Positions 11,492 through 22,207 are shown, counted from the stretch's first letter. The stretch is DNA of 30,653 nucleotides from Stenocarpella maydis (GCA_002270565.1 NQMI01000047.1:275042-305694), one strand, 5' to 3'. A program made the numbers and translations. Notes: generated by a model from the sequence alone, not told the origin.

Positions 11492-13106
11492 CCTCGTGTA
11501 TTGCCACATTCTTCGTGCTGCTCTCCTACCTTATCTTCCGGGAGCAACAGTATTCCTTCAGGCACGCCCTGGTCTTGAACCTCGCACTGGCTGGTATGAT
11601 TTTCTCCGTCAAGACTGACCTCTCATTGCCCGCTCGAGCCCCCCGTCCTGCCCGCTCGGATCCAACACTTTATGCCACCATCGGAGACTGAAACTCACCT
11701 TCTGCACTTCTACAGAATTCATAAATACCCTCAACAACTCCATATCGGGTTTTATCTACGTCAGAACCAAAAGTCTGAGCCCCGGCCCCGCTTGTACGGC
11801 AAATGGCTTCATCGGGCAGCTCACTGTGCAGGCTGTGGACTTCACCATCCTCGCAATCGTCCTCGTCACTCTCTTGACCATAACGCGAAAGACATACCTT
11901 CCAGATGTCTCGGTATGGGCGAAAGCACTCATCTGCGGCTCGACATGGGTCGTGCCCATCATCACCAGTGTCACCGCCGTCTCGCTTAACGTAATGGCAC
12001 CCGTCAGCGGGAACTGGTGTTGGATAACCGCGAAGCGTCCTGACCTTCGATATAGCCTTACCCATGGCTGGCGAATCGGGATAATCTTCCTTACAGTCCT
12101 ACTTTATGTGTACATCTGGTGGTTCGTTCATCGCCACTTCAAGGCTCTGTTCGGCTCTCGCCGGGGCGCTCGGTATGGCTACAATCCCGTCACCGGCGTC
12201 GTCCACACAGGCGGTGACAGTTTGACAAAGGAAAGGCTAGAAGAGTCACAAGGGACAACCCTGGTCGGAGAAGTTGATACCCGGCCGCTGAGCGAGATCA
12301 GAGACGCACCAAAAGATTGGAGGGATGGCGGGGACGACGTGACCATGTCGGATTTCTGGCTGCCGATTCAGGGCATCGAGGAAGTCGCTAGCACGGAAAG
12401 AGAGCTCACACCGATCATTGCACCACCGGCACCAATCTTCAGCCACGCAGAGGGGCAACCCAACTACAGCCGGCGCATTCCCGCCCCGGTTGACAGCAAG
12501 CCCGAGATCTGCCCCAGGGTCAGACACTCTGTCGACGTGCGGGTGAGCTTCGCGAGGAGCTCGTACTCGTGGCTTCCCCGGGGTATTCCGCCGAGCTCCG
12601 CGAACCCCATCACTCCGCACACCGAGACCAAGATATCATCAACACGCTGCTCGCGCGCGCACCCGCAGCCTGCGAGACGCATGACTCTCCCGCAGCTTGG
12701 CCAGGGACGTCCGGCCCATAATGTTGAGAAGGAAGTTCGGAGGATGCTTCTCCTAGTAAGTCATCTCTTGCCCCGTTGCCCTGACCCCATCCTCGGCATG
12801 ACCTCTGCAGAAAGCACGGGTTCGGGCTCTATGAGTACGATGCTAACATTGTGCCAGAACGCATACCCGACCCTGTACGTGTTGCTGTGGATCCCGGGGA
12901 TCGTTAACAGGCTCATGGAGGCAACAGGCCGGACGCCGTCGAACCCGCGTGCGGTTGCTGCCCTGCAGAGCACGAGCCAGTTCGTCGGGTTCGCCAACGC
13001 GCTGACGTTTGGGGTGAACGCGACGATGCGGAGGCGCATCGGCTCGGCCGCCGTGAAGGCCAGGCAGAAGTTGAAGATGAGAGCGGAAGCATGGCGCAAT
13101 GTCTGA
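11443..13106 (+). CDS. cAMP-receptor-like seven-helix GPCR
   Basis: Plasma-membrane receptor expected to signal through heterotrimeric G proteins; ligand unknown. Exons 11443-11593, 11716-12755, 12858-13106 give 1,440 nt, 479 aa. Seven hydrophobic segments: about 12-32, 40-63, 84-106, 119-141, 169-188, 394-415 and 432-452. Cys77 and Cys152 sit in the first two extracellular loops, placed for the usual disulphide. Family signatures: LNLALAEFINTLNNSISG across the first splice junction, ACTANGFIGQLTVQAVDF in helix 3 and NAYPTLYVLLWIPGI in helix 6, as in the fungal cAMP-receptor-like class (A. nidulans GprH, N. crassa GPR-1 group). The third intracellular loop is about 200 residues, Ser/Pro/Arg-rich. 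The start was chosen because it gives a 12-residue tail before helix 1. The second intron (12756-12857, GTAAGT...GCCAG with GCTAAC branch site) has no stop and a length divisible by three. Confidence 0.87.
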
Positions 13107-15931
13107 CCTGCGAGCTGCCGACGTGCAGTGGGCCGGCTGTGCTATGTTCCTGTGCTTGTTTGATGCCCTGTAACCGTTATAGTGATACCCTATGAGAGTA
13201 GAGTGACAGCGCCACGGAGCTGGGACCTGGAAAAAAAAAATTAGCGATGCGCGCTAAAATACTGGAGATGCGGAAGTCATGCTCGCACGATAACATATCC
13301 ATTCATGCTTTCAGTGCAGAGCCTCATATTGAAAAGGATGGAGGTATTTTGTCCTCAACGTTGTTACATAAGCGTAGTGATGTTCGACCTGCACTTAACC
13401 TGCCTGGCTGACCGGCAATCCGGGAGTCCATCTCCGTGAGGACAGTTGGGATCGGCAAGGCACGCAAACTCGTACTATATCCGGATGGGGCTGAGCTAGG
13501 GTATATATATCCTGGCTGCGGGGAATAGAAATTTAGGGGTCCTGGGTCACAGTCCAAAAAGAATTGGTGATCAGTGGGTGAGCCAGGCAAGAAGATAGGT
13601 TCCGGAAGAGCCATTTGAAACACTGTAACTTTGACGGGTTTGTCCAAATGTTTCATCGCGGCTGACCTGGTAAGGCAGTTGGAGGAAGAGTTGTGTTCCT
13701 GACACACTTTTGGGCGTACCTTGGGACTCCGTGATGTGTGCCGTGACTGCCGTCATCCAAAAGTGCCTGTCTCGTCGACGGAACCAAGGCAGACCTGGCC
13801 TCCCGGGATGGAGGAGGGGGCGGGTGGCCAGGGAGATGCCTGGACGATTACACTCCCAGAGGCCGTTTCCGCGCCAGACGCCGTCAAGACACTTGACAGA
13901 CGCCCCAAAAGGCGCCGCTCAGCAGGTAGCCGAACCATGGGAGGGCCCGATGCCCGTGGTGAGTCATGGGACCAACTGGAACCCCTCCTTTGGAGAGCAG
14001 TCGGTCTTGTTGTTGATCCACATTGCCTGTCGCATTTATCGTATGAGGAGAGCGATGCACGGAGATCGCAGTCCTCCGGCTCCTCGTACGATCAAGGCTC
14101 GCAGGCGGCACGGATGACTACATAGTATAGGAGTAGTTAGGTCACGCACGGTTCGAGCCCGAATCGCTTCGCGGCGGTGGCCCTCAACCAGGCCAGCGGA
14201 GCATTCTTCACTATGTGGGGCTGGCTGCTATGGGAGAGGTGCCCTTCCCAGGCATGCCATGCTGCCGGGCTTAATCAGGTCATGGTATCGCGGCCTTGAG
14301 ACGCAGACCGCCAAAATTCTGGAAACCTAACGCGGCATCTGGGGCGAGGGGTCGTCAATGCGAGAACCCGAGTGCTGGGCAGACAGGCGGGTGAATACTC
14401 TGCGGGTCCTTTGAGACCAACATGTGAGCTCGCAGAAGAGATACCACCGTGGATGCTGCTCTTAGGAGTGTTGTCCATTCTGGCAGAAATCGTCTACTAC
14501 TTCTATACTGTATGAGTACAAGTACTGTTGCGTGTCAGGGTGTCGAGAACAGAAGTGGAGACGAAGCATCGTCACACATGCAGGCCTAAGCATTGGTGTC
14601 ATCATCCCTGGATCAGATCAAGAAGGCAACGGACAAATTATGGAGAAAGCAGTCAGGCTGGCGAACCGACAGGGCGATGGGCGATATCTGCAGATCACCA
14701 TGCCAGGTCGTGTCTGTCTGTTTGTGGACGGATACATGATACTCACGACTCGGTAAAGGTGACCAGCTGGCTGGCTCTTTCGACCTGACTTTGTATCTGG
14801 GCTCCGTCCGTGGGTTGCCCACGGCAGGGGAAATGTCACAGGGGGGGTGAGACAATGTGTCTTCCCGACGGAGGCCTGGAACGTAATGACGATGTTGATA
14901 CGCGGGAATTGAGATCTGAGGCGCTTGCTGGCTACTCTGTCAGGGCAAAAGAAACACCACTTCGACCCCAGTTGTCAAAATAGCGGTGACCCGTCCAGGA
15001 TGCACTTTATTGGACGGATGCAGGCTCGAATGCGTCTATCGTTCATGCTGGTGCTTGGGCTGGCTGGGTTGGTGGTGCTGCCGTGGCGGCACTGCACGAG
15101 ACAATTATGATCAGCCATTGGCCTGAGAAGAGAACCTTGGGACATGCAGCCTGCAGGAGGAAGCAGACAAGGTAGTGTGCCGAAAGGAGCCTGCATGCAG
15201 CAGCTCCAGCCCCAGTGCTGCCCTGCTTGCATGTAATGTGCATGGCCAGCTGTCGTGTGAGTGACGGGTCTGATGAGTCTGAGGAGGGAGAGAAGAAGAG
15301 TATGACTATGGCTGGCTACTTTCCAAGGTGGTATGAGCAAGGTTGAGAATGAGACTTGGGTGCACAAGGCGGCAAAGAAGAGTCACCGGCGGCCGAGATG
15401 AGTCGGCCCTTGGAGTTTTAGCTGATGGGTTGGATGGCTGGGCCCCCCTGCGATTGGTCAATAACTCCAAGTAGCAATGGTGGTGATGGTGATGATGCTG
15501 AGGTGCTGATGGAATTGATTGTCGAAACGCCAGATTGCGTGGTGAGACGAGCATCTTGTGGGTACGTACTGTGTCGTTGACATACCCCACTGCCGTGCTT
15601 CGCAGGGGTGCTATGTATTCCTCCTGCGGGAATTGGCCTGGGAGATACCACCCCTCAGAGGAGGACTAACTGGCCACTTACAGCGCACGTCCCGGGTCCC
15701 ACCCCAGAAAAAAAGTTTCTGGCACCTCTCGATTCTGTACCAGGCGCACGGCTTGAGAAATTTCGGGCCCCTCTCGCTTACTTGCCCTGCCCTTGGCCTC
15801 CCCTTCTTCCCTTCCTCTTCCTCCACACCCATACCAAACCACCATCAGCCCAAACAGACAACGAAGTCGCCATATCATCCCCAGAGAATACAGTCCATCC
15901 CATCCAAACTTCGTCGAGCCCTTTTGTCAAC
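13107..15931. other. Intergenic stretch, no gene recognised
   Basis: Normal-GC sequence of 2.8 kb. The longest frames (13710-14125 in two plus frames, 14975-15367 and 15306-15590 on minus) overlap each other, show no family motif and have no convincing splice partners. The last ~230 bp (15700-15931) are C-rich and CAAA/CCAT-rich and read as promoter and 5' leader of the gene starting at 15932. A species-specific gene at 13700-14125 cannot be ruled out. Confidence 0.5.
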
Positions 15932-16363
15932 ATGTCTTCGGCCGTCCCTGAGCTGTAAACGCCCACTGCGGGGCCTCGGTCGCCGTGAAACGTGACTGGT
16001 GCCTCGCAGTCCCGCAGCATCAGAGCTCAGTCCGAGTCTTTCGACGAAGTTATCCAGACCTCGAAGCCTGTCAAGAGCCTCTTCACCACGCACAGGGGCA
16101 TAACGCGCGACCACGGCATCATCACCGCTGGCGATCCCACCCGCAGGAACCAGAGGCCTGTTTCTAAATCCAACAAGCACATCGTCAGCCCTCCCGACTG
16201 GGCCAGAAAGCGTTTCCACCCACTTGTGACCGAGCTCCACTCTACCCATCTCCCTCTCCCCTCGTCCGAACCTTCGCAGCAGTCATATTCATCCTTCTAC
16301 TCCTGTTCCCCTCTCCAATCCGATCCAGATTCGGCTGGGCAATACCGAACCAATACCAACTAG
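15932..16363 (+). CDS. Small two-exon protein of unknown function
   Basis: Not a family I recognise. Model: exon 1 15932-15954 (MSSAVPEL, ATG in strong fungal context CAACATGTC), intron 15955-16017 (GTAAAC...CGCAG, 63 nt), exon 2 16018-16363; 369 nt, 122 aa. Without splicing, the frame stops after eight codons at the intron's own GTAAAC, and the splice exactly restores a long frame, which supports a real gene. The product is hydrophilic, with no signal peptide or membrane span; residues about 25-75 (SLFTTHRGITRDHGIITAG through PPDWARKR) look protein-like, while the C-terminal 45 residues are Ser/Pro/Gln-rich and may be untranslated or intronic. It lies 142 bp before the next start codon on the same strand, so the two may share one transcript. 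Confidence 0.55.
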
Positions 16364-16505
16364 ATACCCACCGAATTCAGCTGGCCCCGCGCCGGACTCA
16401 AGGCTCAGCTCCAGAGCTTGACCCGGGCGCAGCCCACCAGTCCTGCATTCGGTCTCGGGGTTTGAAAACAGTTTTATTCACAGAAGACAGTAATAAGCTG
16501 TAGCT

Positions 16506-18418
16506 ATGCCTCCAAAGATCGTGCTCAAGCGAGATCTGAACCGGGTGCCTACCGGTGGGAAGTCCATCAAGGCGCCCAAGAAAGGTCCCATGAAGGTCCC
16601 CAAGTCTTCTAAGCAGCGCCGCGCATCCTCCTCGTCATCATCATCACTGTCGTCCTCGGCGTCTCTCGACCTATCAGACGACGAGGGGTATTCCGCTGTG
16701 GAGGATGTTAGTGATTCAGATGACGACGAGGAAAATGTATTTGCGGCCGAGGAGGAGCACATATTAGCCAACGCGGAAAGACCCGCTGCGCAAAGCTCCC
16801 CTCGGCCGACCTCTTCTGACATTGACGGTGGCGACGATGAAGCCGCCGCCGATGCTGATGATGACGACGATAACGACCACGAAAACAAGCTCGAACTCGA
16901 ATCCATGGATGAGGACGGTGATGGTACTAGCAGTTCTAGCTGGAACGGTTTCGCATCTGAGAATGACGAGCCTGCCCCAGCCCAAGGACACACTGCCGAG
17001 CCAGTTAGTACAACTCATGTTGAACGTCATGTCCGCTTCGCGGGCGTTCCCGACTCAGAGTCGGACTCTGACGAGACCGACGAGGATGTCGATGACTTCT
17101 TCCCGGACATTTTTATTGCTCAGGACTCACTCGACTCTGGGTTCCGCCGGGAGATTGAGCAGGACGATGACGACGATTCGTCCATTTCTGTAACCTACTG
17201 GGACTACCAGGGTGCCTCTGGCGCGCCAGAGGACTCGGACGATGACCCATATGGAATCGACGAGGAGTTTCCCAACATCTTTGGTGGCAGCAGTGTGCAC
17301 GAGCCGAATGATGCCACCCACTCAAAGGTCCCTGAGCTTCCCTTGCCCGAGGACGATGACGACGAGTCGGACGGGTATATGTGTGAGTTGTGCCTATGAT
17401 TGGTGTGCTTACGTTTTGGTGCTGATGACGCCTGGTAGCCGATGGCGAGACGACCGAAGAGGATGAGCCTGAGCCGGTACCCCGTAAGAAGCTGATTCCG
17501 ATTCTGCGTGCTGTGCCTGGGGAGCCGTCGGATTCAGAGAAGTCTGAAGGGGGCACACCCCGGCCCATCAAGAAGTCGATCAAAAAGCCAATCGTCGTCA
17601 TGAACCCCATCACCCGCAAGATGATGGTTATCACGCCACAGAAGAAGAAGCGTCGGTTTGATGTTATTCTTGATCCGGTCCAATTCCAACCAGACTACTT
17701 CTCGTACCCCAATTCCCACCAAACATCTTCGATTATGGGCAATCCCGGCTCGCTCATGATGAGCGCCATGTCGTCTGCCAGTTTCTTGGCCGGCGGCATG
17801 ATGGATTTCTCGACTGTTGGGCCGGCTGAGGCCTTCTTTCCCTTGGGCGCCGAGCCATACATGGGGGACGATAGTGAAGACTCGTGGCTGGTTGATGCTG
17901 AGCAAGAGGAGGATGTCGAGGAAAGAAACTTGAACATCGAGGATTTCCTCGATTTCGGCGATGGTGGGTCGGAGGGAGAGGACGAGGTTGACAAGTCTGA
18001 GGACGGCAATACCGACGCGACACCCTCACGCAGGAGTTCCATGGCTCCCAGCGCTCTGAGCGATTCCAACACCGACGTCCATCCCCTCTTGAGTCACTTA
18101 ACCAACAATGCGGATGCCGTCGGCGCCTTCCGGCGCAACCAGGTCAATCAGCAGCTGATATTAAACGGCCAGGCAACGCAGGAGTCTCTTGCATTTGCAA
18201 ACCCGTTATATCATGGTACTCTACGTGGTATCAAGCACGGCAGTCTTGGAGGCGCAGCTACGCCTCTGACACCGGAGCGTCGCCACAAGAAGATCATGGC
18301 CAAGAGCCCCTCTGAGGCGGTCATGCAGAAGCGCAAGGCTTCTGGGCCAGCTTCCGACATCTCCCAGACTCACAAGAGGCAGCGCAGCATTTCCGACGTC
18401 AGGAAGATGCACCTCTGA
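16506..18418 (+). CDS. Acidic low-complexity protein, probably nuclear
   Basis: Unknown function. Exons 16506-17382 and 17439-18418 around a 56-nt intron (GTGAGT...GGTAG); 1,857 nt, 618 aa. An in-frame stop 9 nt before the ATG supports this start, though its context is weak. Seen in order: basic N-terminus (MPPKIVLKRDLNRVP, about 1-40), a serine run (about 41-55), a long Asp/Glu/Ser-rich region (about 55-300), basic segment ITPQKKKRRFDVILDP after about 340, hydrophobic Met/Ser/Gly stretch (LMMSAMSSASFLAGGMM), another acidic patch with NLNIEDFLDFGDGG, then a more ordered-looking C-terminal part (DVHPLLSHLTNN, FRRNQVNQQLILNGQ, NPLYHGTLRGIKHGS) and a basic end with two nuclear-signal-like clusters (PERRHKK, HKRQRS). 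This composition suggests a chromatin or transcription-associated protein; that is inference from composition alone. Confidence 0.8.
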
Positions 18419-19061
18419 ACTCTGCCTTGAACGGGGTAGTCCCATCCGCTCGCCTAACCGCAACATCAAATACGCTCATGGACGGCATGGCCGCGTGGTT
18501 CAATCACTGGAAAAGTTGAAAAGCCTCGCTGCCATCCCTGACCTGATTTTTCCTTTTCACGGGCATGAAGTTCGCAACCCATCTGAACCTGCTTTCAAGG
18601 TTTCCCGAATATGAACCTGACGCCATATTTCCTTGACAGCAAGTCCCCTTTCCTTGTCATGTTTCACCCGAGCTGCGGAGCAATTGTGGTATCTCGCACT
18701 CGCTCGCACTCGCTGGCACATTCAGTCAGCTTTTCGAATTGTCGCTTGGTTATCGCAATCTCACCGTTCCATTGAACCCACCAGGACCTGAAGACATCTC
18801 GAAATCAACAAAAGTTTGGGGGAGACTAGACAAAATAGATATCACGACGGCTAGGTGGACGCGCACATGAGGCCTGTATTCAATGCTGCTTATCATCCTA
18901 TCTTCTCTCCAGAACAAGGACGACGAAGTGCTGCGCTCTACGTGGGGTGAGTAAGACGCTGTGGGGAAAAGACTTCGAAAACACTTAGTCTAAAAAGCAA
19001 TAAAACTTTCTTTACTACTTCAACCAGTGTTGGCTCACTTACATTGGCCATCATTTGATCG
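18419..19061. other. 3' flanking region, no gene recognised
   Basis: Normal-GC 640 bp between the acidic-protein gene and the monooxygenase remnant. Contains a short CTCGCA/CTCGCT repeat near 18690-18715. No frame or RNA fold recognised. Confidence 0.5.
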
Positions 19062-19619
19062 CTAAGGGATGGCGACCTGGAAAGCGTCCTCCAACACTAG
19101 TGCAGCTTTAACTAACTGGTTACTTAACTGCTTCAGCATTTCCCAGTTGGCTCCATAAGTCCCTAGGTAGCCGTCCTGCAGGTCTTTGAGCAAGAGCCGG
19201 GACTTTGCTCTCTCCCTCCTGAACGCCTCCCACCACCTAGGGTCTAGCCCTGGAAGTGGCTCATGCCCGCCGCCTACCAGATCTGTATCGGCCCATCGCA
19301 TCATCCTGCCAGTCACAAAGTTGTCCAGCGGGAAGATACTATTCAGCACAGCCCCCGGCAGCAGCCAGTCCTTCCTACGCCTCTGCCCTGCCTGCATTTC
19401 GATCTCGGGAGGGAGCCTGATCTTGCCCGAGAACATGACATCGAGGTTCTGGGCTTGGAATCCGTGCAGCGAGAAGCTCGAGCCGAAGTGCGAGATACCT
19501 ATGAAGGCCATGGACGGGTCTGGGATGTGGAATATGTCCTCGTGCAGGTTGTGCACCGTCCTGCTTTCGGCGGTGGTGACGACCTTGTGCTCAATCTCCG
19601 CTCCCTCGGACGAGCAGCT
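19062..19619 (-). pseudogene. Flavin-containing monooxygenase, C-terminal remnant
   Basis: The frame reads from a TAG at 19620-19622 to a stop at 19062, 185 codons. VHNLHEDIFHIPDPSMAFIG followed by a Gln/Ala motif (FQAQNLDVMFSGKIRLPP) matches the block near the C-terminal end of FAD/NADPH-dependent monooxygenases of the FMO type. Family members are usually 450-600 aa; the FAD and NADPH Rossmann motifs (GxGxxG) are absent here and I could not find them in any frame on the minus strand up to 20470. The upstream TAG could be an intron acceptor, but no partner exon is visible, so a 5'-truncated remnant is most likely. It lies about 850 bp from the AT-rich boundary, where such truncations are expected. 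Confidence 0.65.
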
Positions 19620-19622
19620 CTA

Positions 19623-20470
19623 CAACTGGTCGTTGAATTCTTAACCCAGTTTACAGGTCCACGGGTGCTTACATGTTTTAAATCGCTGAGCCCTAACTCT
19701 CAATGTCCACATACACCGCGATCTCTATTCTGGTATAAAGAGAGGGACTTGCAGTCTTGTGGACACAAGGGCGGAGTCCGCCGTCGGTATCAATATATGA
19801 ATTGAGATGCGGCCCCGAGTGGTCCGAGCTCGCGAGGCCGGTTCTGGTGGGCACACATGTGCGGGATTCCCTTCCACTCCATGACAGTGAGGGCCGACGG
19901 AGAAAGATCGCGGCCAAGCTCAGCACCGATCTCTTCACGTTGCCCGAAAAAAATGATACTGAACATCTGGAATGCCCGCAGCCAGGACGGCCGCGAGGCT
20001 GTGATCTACCATTGCCGTTGGAAGCAGCCCACAGACTCGCAATCGCTCCCCAACCCAGCCATCGCGCACAATTCAGGGAGGCGGGTACTACACCCTGGGA
20101 CTATGGTTTCTCGCCGCCCATAATAAGACAGATGGCGATATACCTGATAATAAGCTACCTAGGTAATAACGGAGACGGACCACACGGGAGGATACGATGT
20201 CTTCACTACCGTTGACAGATCTACTGGTTAGGCACCGTATCTCGGGGACTTGCACAGGTCTGGCCAAAGTGTTGCCGTACGCGGGAGCGGCCCTAATCAG
20301 GGCAGAGGATATCTCCGGCCTCCGGCACATGTACATCGACGTGGAGCAGCTGAAATATCATGGAAAGGATTGTTTAGCCATGAGAGTTGTTGCTTGCTCT
20401 CGGTCATCATATACGCACCCAGCTATTTTAGTATATGCACCTAGCTCTTTCCATACGCACACACAATAAA
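19623..20470. other. Unassigned normal-GC sequence at the island edge
   Basis: Open frames exist on both strands (plus 19757-20215, plus 20197-20469, minus 20088-20336) but none carries a motif I recognise and they overlap in conflicting frames. It may be diverged remains of the missing monooxygenase 5' part or of another broken gene. The boundary to AT-rich DNA at about 20470 is sharp. Confidence 0.45.
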
Positions 20471-20569
20471 AGGAATTAAATAAATTATTAAAGATTAAAA
20501 TTAATAATTATAGTATTAAATAATAGCTTTTAATTGAATTTTAATAAAAGTAATTAATATAATTTATTG

Positions 20570-20840
20570 AAAAGTAAGTAATATTAAGAAATAAGTTTAT
20601 TTTTATATAAAACATATCTACATATATTTTATTAAAACCTTTAAATTAAGCTTAAAATAAATCTTATATTTAAAACTTTTTCGATTTTTTTTAAATCAAT
20701 TATTAGAAGAAACTTTATTTAAACCTTTATGATTTTACAATTTTATTATAATATATATAAAGTAAATATAAAAGTTTTAAAATATAATTAATTTATAAAT
20801 ATATTTAATACTTTTTTAAAATTAATGAATCAATTATACT
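20570..20840. repeat. Heavily mutated copy of the inverted-repeat element
   Basis: AAAACCTTTAAATTAAGCTT aligns with copy B AAAACCCTTAAACTAGGCTC; the changes are C-to-T and G-to-A. Further in, the TTTATGATTTTACAATTTTA part aligns with the matching part of copies A and B. The copy is cut off on its right by the hairpin at 20841. Confidence 0.5.
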
Positions 20841-21072
20841 AAAAATTTTATATACATTATTAAAAAACTTACTTTTTAAAAATATTACTTTATTTTAAAT
20901 TATATTGTTTTACATTAAATACTTTAAATAAATATTAAAATTATTACAAATAATAAACAATGAATAATAATATTATAATACTTATTTAAAGTATTTAATA
21001 TAAAACAATATAATTTAAAATAAAGTAATATTTTTAAAAAGTAAGTTTTTTAATAATGTATATAAAATTTTT
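20841..21072. repeat. Near-perfect 96-bp inverted repeat (hairpin)
   Basis: The left arm 20841-20936 and right arm 20977-21072 are reverse complements at 94 of 96 positions, both mismatches being transitions; the spacer 20937-20976 is 40 nt. The match stops abruptly at both outer ends. It ends 20 bp before copy B of the inverted-repeat element. It is either a fold-back element or an inverted duplication. Confidence 0.93.
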
Positions 21073-21092
21073 GTTTCTTAATATTAATATTA

Positions 21093-21545
21093 TAATGTAG
21101 GGTACCAGGACAGGACCAGGACCAGGACCAGGACCAGGAAGTGACCACCCTGCTTTCCCATACAAAAAACGTCCGTGCACAACTTGCTAAAACCCTTAAA
21201 CTAGGCTCAAAATAGACCAAATTTCCAGGGTTTAATTACAAGTATATAAATAAGCTACAGTATGCTTTTCTCAAATTTTAGATTTACTTTTGCTTAATTA
21301 TTAAAGATATTCAATTTTAGATCCTTATAATTTCGTTTTTCTGATATAGCTTATATAGTAAAACTCTAAATTTTCTATAAAGTATATTATAACTAAAGTA
21401 TATAAAATTTAAGCTACCCTGAAATTTGCATCCATTTTAGGCTTAGTTTAAAGGTTTAGTAGGATAAGCATAAACGTTTTTTATATAAAATATTAATGTA
21501 TCAATATATAATATCTAGCTATTTCCTAATAAATTATATTATTAT
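21093..21545. mobile_element. MITE-like element, copy B, with expanded hexamer in TIR
   Basis: It aligns along its length with copy A (174-600): GGAAGTGACCACCCTGCTTTC at the left, AGCTACCCTGAAATTTGCATCC in the right part. The left terminal repeat carries ACCAGG four times in tandem (21115-21138), where copy A has one. The right terminal repeat is badly decayed (CTAGCTATTTCCTAAT). Confidence 0.7.
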
Positions 21546-22113
21546 AATTCTTAATATATGTTTAGCTAGGACATATTTATCTTAATCGTATAATTATTTA
21601 AAAAGAATAATTATAGCTTTATATAAAGAAAATTTTAAAGGTATATTACGTAAGTATAGTTAGGGCTAGGTATAAAGGCTAGTATAGTTAGGCCTATAGT
21701 AGCCTATATGCCTCCTTATTAATAAGCCCCTCCTGCCCTATACTATAGCCTACTTCTGCTACTAGCAGAACCTTCTTTTTTTTTTACTTCCTTTCTTTTC
21801 TCCTTAGGCTTGCCTTCTCTGAAAATATATATTATTTGATATAAACCTTAAGCCCTTATATTATATAGCTTAAGTAATATTATAAGTATTAATTAAATAT
21901 ATCTCTTAATTTATAATTAAAAATTTCTTATTAAAGCCTTAGCTAGGCATAAATATGTCTTTTTATACTATATACTTTATTAGGGGATATTTTTCCCCCT
22001 ACTTATTTAGGCTAGGCCCTACCAGTGCGTATTCCAATAAAGACCGAAAGCGCCAGCAGCGCTACAGAATCATCCCACTATATAGATCAATCCTGGACAC
22101 TGACCCTTAACTA

Positions 22114-22196
22114 GGGGGCGTGGCGCAATGGCTAGCGCATCTGATTCCAGTTATGGAATATCCAGAAGGTTGTCTGTTCGACTCAGGCCGCCCTCA
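22114..22196 (+). tRNA. tRNA-Trp(CCA) with a 10-nt intron
   Basis: All arms fold: acceptor GGGGGCG (22114-22120) with CGCCCTC (22189-22195, one G-U), D stem GCGC/GCGC with AATGGCTA loop, anticodon stem 22140-22144 with 22162-22166 (one A-C mismatch at its inner end), anticodon CCA at 22147-22149, T stem GTCTG/CAGGC with loop TTCGACT, discriminator A at 22196. An intron at about 22151-22160, just 3' of position 37, contains TGG, which can pair with the anticodon as in other tRNA introns. A-box TGGCGCAATGG is good; the B-box GTTCGACTC lacks the flanking consensus G and C. The 31-39 mismatch and the weak B-box suggest a diverged or pseudogene copy. It stands alone in AT-rich repeat DNA. Confidence 0.78.
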
Positions 22197-22207
22197 AAAC
22201 TGATACG

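Larger units (their letters stand above)
20471..22113. other. AT-rich RIP-like block with nested repeats
   Basis: Gene-free A/T-rich sequence holding a heavily mutated copy of the inverted-repeat element, a long hairpin, a better preserved copy, and some 450 bp (21560-22030) of slightly higher GC with no recognisable content. Confidence 0.8.

Noticed and set aside
13710..14125. Two overlapping plus-strand frames of about 135 codons each
   Set aside because: They overlap in different frames with antisense frames as well, lack any motif, and have no leader-like or splice support; left as intergenic.
16478..16993. Minus-strand 171-codon serine-rich frame
   Set aside because: It is the antisense shadow of the Asp/Ser-rich coding region of the acidic protein.
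19263..19805. Plus-strand 180-codon frame
   Set aside because: Antisense to the monooxygenase remnant, which has clear family motifs on the other strand.
3153..20470. A terpene biosynthetic gene cluster linking the synthase and the monooxygenase remnant
   Set aside because: They are 15 kb apart, separated by core-type genes, and the monooxygenase is truncated; no P450, regulator or transporter is present.
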